Assembly: GCA_002110485.1 (NCBI GenBank)
Contig: MOWL01000067.1
Coordinates: 3,472,001-3,536,000 of the forward strand
From: Emergomyces orientalis
Lineage: Eukaryota; Ascomycota; Eurotiomycetes; Onygenales; Ajellomycetaceae
Length of the DNA: 64,000 nt
Direction of reading: 5' to 3'
The notes under the pieces were generated by a model. It searched no databases. It saw only the letters and a list, made by a program, of their open reading frames with translations, and was not told where the DNA came from. This document shows positions 59,355 to 64,000 of this stretch, piece by piece; positions within the stretch are counted from its first letter, which is position 1, and each line of letters opens with the position of its first letter. Both the position numbers and the translations under genes were made by a program.

Positions 59355-60364
59355 GGGATGGGGTGTGTTGAGTTTTGTTGAGTCGGAGGTGGCTTGATAC
59401 CATTGCACATACATGTATTTACATGCTTCTTCCACCAAATTGTGGCCCTGAGGAGATGTTGAGGTTTGTGGTCGTTTTCCGATTATATCATAGCGCTCTC
59501 TCCCATATGTCTTATTTTCTTTGCTTTCTTCTGTTTTCTACTTTTTTATCCAGCCTGTCCGCCACTAGGCAGGGTTTTGTGGTTTGGACTATAATTCCCT
59601 TGCCCGTAGGGAGACTGCGCCACCTTCTGAATTGGGGTGCAGAAGCCCAAATTTCCCTGTACATAACGCTTGAATGGATGATGAGCAGTAAATAGGGTTC
59701 TAGGCGTTCCGTTTACCTTACCATAGGCGCGGCTTTAAACGATGTCATGAAAGATTTAAGGGGCTAGCAAAAGTGGACTGATGATTTGTAACAAGAATTT
59801 TGCTGGCTCTTACCAAAACTGCAACACGACATATCCCTTGAATAATATCAGTAAACACAATATCACCATTCTCAGTACTGGGGTTATCCCGTTCACCCCA
59901 GTTCCCCAGTTCGCTCCCCTTGAAAGGGCTGGAGATGAGGTGATGTCCTGAGATCTACTCGACCTGTTTCTATTTTGGGAAACTTGTTAATGGCGGGCCG
60001 ACAATACCCCGATGTGTTTGGCGCCATTCCTAAAGCAGCGATCCGTGACCCGTTGCGTCACCTGTTGATCCGCCCACTCCGCCCAGTGTACCGGTACATG
60101 GCAACCCACTATCAACCACATTGTTTCTGTTGTACCACTCAGCCTCCTTTGTTCCCCTCGTGTTGCAGGCGGCTTCTTATCTTCTTCTTCGCCATCAGCT
60201 TTGCTCTGCCTCCTCTTGATCGTTTAATTCATCTTCATCTTCCTATCCTCATCGGCCTCTTCTGAAGTGTGCTGTTGAAATACTCTCTGCCACGCTTTTT
60301 CTTAATTATCTGATTTTCCTTTAATGCTAGATATTTTCTCCTGCATTGTTTAGTTCGTTTAGGG
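59355..60364. other. Spacer, promoter of the next gene
   Basis: No gene seen. Pyrimidine-rich runs near 60170-60250 fit a promoter and leader for the gene at 60365. Confidence 0.45.
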
Positions 60365-61491
60365 ATGATGCTCCGCTCTCTTTTGGCCGCCAGTGCCCTG
60401 GCATTGCCCGCTTCTTCCTTCTTGCTTACTGGTCCCGCGTTCCGCCAAATCAACGGCAAATCCCAGGCACTGGATCATACCAACTTCAATACAATCGAGC
60501 TGAATGTCAGATGTGTCGAGTGCCCATTCCCCAAGATCTCAAATGAGCCAAACCTTCTCTGGGACGATGCCGTTGATAGCTTGATGGTATGTTCTCCATT
60601 CTGCTTGCATACGTCGTTATTTTATCCAACCTTGAAAAGAAAACGTCCTGATTCCATTCCTGACTCCAGTCCCTTAACTTCACCACTGAAGGCAACCGCT
60701 TGTTCATAAACGAGAAACAAGTTTATCCCATGCTCACCCCCCCTGTTGCCCTCGAAACCGTTCTTCACCGTCAGTCAGACGACAAAATATCGTTCCCGTT
60801 GCCCGTCGGCTATGTGTTCGAAAGCTCGGCACCAACTCCCGTCGCTGATAATGGCGGTGCTGAGCTACTCGCCGTTAACTTCATGGTCATCGACGTTGCC
60901 GGATACCCGGTCCCCGTGGATGCTGTCAGCCTCCGCGTGATCAAGCTGCCGAATGGCGAGCTTGTCATGTTCGGTGCTGATATCGAAGAAACTTCCCCGA
61001 AGATGTCATGGCGCCAGTGCCGCAGGAAGCCCAGGTGCTTGAAGAATCTTATCATGGCTCGCATCCGGGCTATTATAGAATCAGCAAAGGCTAGAGCAAT
61101 GAGTGCTGCTAAGAAAATCAAGGGATGCGATGGCAGGAAATCCATGACGGCCATGACGGCCTTAGCTGGAAGACCTCATCACGGTTCTAAGGACCGCTCA
61201 TTTGCCCGGGTATTTGCTCGAACTCTTCACGTCTTTATCGTTCCTGCCCTCCTTGGCCTCTCGGCTGGCCTCTTTGCCTGCATTATTGGCATTGTTGTTG
61301 GCCAGGGAATTGCGGCTTTGTGGTCTCGTTATCGCCGCTCTGCAAGCAATTCTGTCAATGCCAATGCTCATGTTGAGAACGGTGATGACATCGAGAAGGA
61401 ACCACTGTTCGTCCCTGAAGTTGATGAACTCCCACCACAATATGAAGATGAGGACCATGGAGACATTGCTCTACCCATGGCGAAGGAGTAA
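60365..61491 (+). CDS. Secretory-pathway single-pass membrane protein, unknown function
   Basis: Two exons, 60365-60586 and 60670-61491, giving 347 aa. The donor is ATG|GTATGT, the acceptor ACTCCAG, and the phase is 0. A signal peptide is clear (MMLRSLLAASALALPASSF). A conserved-looking outside domain has a CVECPFP Cys pair, NLLWDDAVDSLM, and FPLPVGYVFESSAP. A second Cys cluster WRQCRRKPRCLKN follows. After a basic, helical stretch comes one membrane helix, about residues 281-304 (VPALLGLSAGLFACIIGIVVG), then a tail with the acidic motif ELPPQYEDEDHGDI. This layout matches a fungal family listed as a domain of unknown function (DUF7728, from memory, not checked). PPQY is a PPxY-type motif, which could recruit a WW-domain ubiquitin ligase; that is inference. 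The second Met (60368) is an equally good start. Confidence 0.82.
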
Positions 61492-62589
61492 AAATATTAA
61501 TGATCGAACTGGCCTGTATTGGCGTACCTGCAAGACACAGATGTTGATGGCCATCGAGAATTGAGTGTTGGTAGATTAAGGGGCTCGACTTTATTTCTTT
61601 CATTTATTGATTGGTACTTTTCGAGGGAGTTAGATCTGAAATTCGTTTTAAATTTTACCAACTACGGTCACTCTTTGGGCATTTCCGGTTTCCTTTTTCC
61701 TCCTTACTCTTATTTGCAAAATGCCTGTCGTAGTTATCTAGTCACATCCTGTTTCCTCTGTGTTTCCTTCTCCACTTCAATATTATGTCTAAACTTGAGA
61801 ATAGGTAGCTGTTAGCTAGCCGCTTTATTATTTACGCAATGAATTTCGTTTTAACAATATCGAATCGTTCCGCAGTGTGCGGTTTACTGTTGATCAGAGC
61901 CATGATTATCAATAATTCTTATTAAACAGTGCAAATAGAGTGCGTAATCAGGATCCAGTTCATCTAAGCTGAATATTAGGATGCATGTAGGAAGGTAGGT
62001 AAGCAGTTAAGTAATTTCGTATACACCTTTAACTTTTAGCACCAAGCTCCTTTCTTTTTCTTTCTTTTGTGGCGTTTAGAATTTCTAGTGCGTTACAATC
62101 GAGGGCTTTTGCCATATATCGAGGAGGGTTTTGTGAAAGTTGGGCGCGTCTAATTACCGCCCTGCCGCCGGAAAGGAACAATATTGGGCCGGTTCCACCT
62201 AGCCTGAGCCGCATGTTGATCTAGACTCCACTTCAGCAGGCCATGGTCCGAACGATGGGATTCGGTATCCTGCTGCATACTGCCCATTATTGACCACAGG
62301 ATAGCCTTCACCATTGTCAAAGGACGACCAAGTCTGTTATCTCCGCATCTCCTGCCGTGGATTGGAGACTGGATCTGTGGTATTGATCATGACTCCCAAG
62401 AGTAAAAGCTGCTCTCTCTAACCCCCTTACAAACCCCGAGGTTGCCCTTTATTGGCAACTCAAAAGTGAAACGGTTCACCAGAACAACGGTATAAAACGG
62501 CCCGTCGAGCAACGGAACGAAAGAAACAATTTGAAGTTTATTAACCTGTCAGCCGTGAGGGACCTTATCTTGAAAATTGCTTCCCAACC
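61492..62589. other. Spacer between unknown membrane protein and GAP gene
   Basis: No gene seen. AT-rich, with only short frames. Confidence 0.45.
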
Positions 62590-64000
62590 ATGTTTCAACT
62601 GTCTTCGCTCGTACAAAAGGCTCAGTCCTTCATTGACCCGTCCAACTTTATGCTCCCTACTTCCTCTTCTGACCGGAATCCTTCCAAGGCATCTCTCTTC
62701 CGCCAGCAATTCCGCCTCCCGGACTCCCAGAATCCGCTCCAAGAAATAAGCGCTGAACTTGTTTTACCCATACCTTTTTCGACGCCCTCGCCTCCTACAC
62801 AAGGCACCAAGGATCTGGAGCGACCAGGAAATCGATACGAGGGCAATCTGCATCTGAGCGAGCGGTTTTTATGTTTCTCGACTCAGCATACTAGTTTTCT
62901 GTCATCCGCTAGCTTTGGTGCTTCTTCAGCGTTCACAGGACAAACGCATGGGACGGGACCTTCTGGGAATGGGTTTACGTTACCGTTATGCGCGATTCGG
63001 AGGGTGGAACGTTTGAACAGTCTTGGCCATGTATTCTCACTCGCGCTGACGACGTGGAATGGGGCGCTGGTAAAAAATAGCGCGAAGGAAACTCCGGCGA
63101 CACCACAACGGTTCACTTTGCATCTCATAGGGAGTAGACACGCATGTGAACGTTTCTGCGATGGGTTAAAGAGGGGTTTGAGAGAAGGTATGAAAGACGT
63201 GGATAATTTACGGATGGTCGTCGCAGAGTGCCATTCAGAGTACTTGCTCAGTGGCCGGTCGACTAAACCAAATGATGCCTCAGACCAGAACGCCCCTCCA
63301 AGGGAGCCGCCTGACACAGGCCTAGGTTTGGTGTTTAGGTATCCTGGGGATGCCCGGAAACTGAGAGACCGAAGTAAAATGAGGTTATGGGGAGAGTATT
63401 TTAGAGGTATGTCGAATTTATATTTACGTACATTTTGCTTGGATGGCTGTTGATTTCAAGTAGAAAACGGTCGTAACGCAACCTTAATTCGCCAACCGAC
63501 CTTCCACAAATTAATTCGCGTTGGCCTTCCCAATCGCCTCCGAGGAGAGATATGGGAGCTGACATCCGGGTCGTTTTACGCACGCCTCCGATCTCCAAAG
63601 TTATACACTGAAACACTGTCGAAATTTTCTGGACGCGAGTCCCTTGCTATAGATGAGATCGAAAAAGATCTGAACCGTAGTCTTCCTGAATACCCGGGGT
63701 TTCAAAGTGAAGAAGGAATTGGGCGGTTGCGGAGAGTTTTAACCGCTTACAGTTGGATAAACGAAGAAATTGGTTATTGTCAAGCTATGAATATTGTTGT
63801 TGCAGCGTTACTAATGTAAGTTCAAAACATTTTGCTTCCTGAATATAAGTCAAGAAAAGAAACTAACTTTGCTGTACAGATATATGTCTGAAACACAAGC
63901 CTTTTTCTTGTTATCGGTCCTTTGTGACCGCCTTCTACCTGGTTACTATTCTACAACGATGTACGGAACACTGCTGGACCAGAAAGTTTTCGAATCGCTC
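62590..64000 (+). CDS. GRAM-TBC Rab GTPase-activating protein, partial (Gyp2/Mdr1-like)
   Basis: Three exons visible: 62590-63406, 63464-63815 and 63880-64000. The gene runs off the window. The N-terminal 270 residues include a GRAM-like region (GNRYEGNLHLSERFLCFST...LPLCAIRRVERLN). The TBC domain starts in exon 2 (LIRVGLPNRLRGEIWELTSGS). It has the arginine finger in IEKDLNRSLPEYP (IxxDxxR) and the glutamine finger in GYCQAMNIV (YxQ), both intact. CDRLLPGYYSTTMYGTLLDQ follows. These lines match the yeast Gyp2 (Mdr1) type, which stimulates GTP hydrolysis by Rab/Ypt proteins such as Ypt6. The C-terminal half, where this family often has an EF-hand-like part, lies outside the window. Confidence 0.92.

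Overview
This window looks like nuclear chromosomal DNA from a filamentous ascomycete. Genes carry many short GT-AG introns (about 44-190 bp) with CTRAY-like branch points, and the protein families are those of Eurotiomycetes. A dimorphic or onygenalean-type genome is my best guess, by inference only. I see no bacterial, organellar, CRISPR or intact transposon sequence. I rebuilt exon structures by hand from splice signals and reading-frame phase.

Layout. 0.4-4.7 kb: an unknown acidic-start protein (+) with a SUMO-interaction-like N-terminus, then a MARVEL-type membrane protein (-). 4.7-10.0 kb: long gene-poor spacer. 10.0-27.5 kb: an accessory-looking stretch with a secreted/membrane Kelch protein (+), a catechol O-methyltransferase-like enzyme (+), a Gfo/Idh/MocA oxidoreductase (+), a seven-helix rhodopsin-domain membrane protein (+), an unknown membrane protein (-) and an HPP-family membrane protein (+), separated by large spacers. 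28.6-39.5 kb: conserved housekeeping genes: ARB1 ribosome-biogenesis ABCF ATPase (+), CCL1/cyclin H (-), UBC1 E2 enzyme with UBA domain (-) and RPT2 proteasome ATPase (+). UBC1 and RPT2 lie head to head. 42.5-52.9 kb: a 4-coumarate-CoA-ligase-like acyl-CoA synthetase ending in AKL (+), a decayed ankyrin-repeat gene (-), ATG33-like mitophagy protein (-) and a 2,4-dienoyl-CoA reductase ending in SKI (+). 53.3-54.3 kb: two tRNA-Thr genes with different anticodons. 56.3-64.0 kb: a 1027-aa coiled-coil membrane protein with an ordered array of TQT motifs (+), a signal-peptide/TM protein (+), and the 5' part of a GRAM-TBC Rab GAP gene (+) that runs off the end.

Common threads: ubiquitin-proteasome genes (UBC1, RPT2) share one intergenic promoter region. 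The acyl-CoA ligase and dienoyl-CoA reductase both end in PTS1-type tripeptides, suggesting peroxisomal lipid or aromatic acid metabolism. The most unusual item is the 56.3 kb gene. Its C-terminal half carries twelve QT dipeptides in three exact 42-residue periods (12-12-18 spacing), the pattern expected of a multivalent dynein light chain (LC8/Dyn2) scaffold. Second is the ankyrin gene, which carries frameshifts and two stops that could each come from one C-to-T change in a CpA context.
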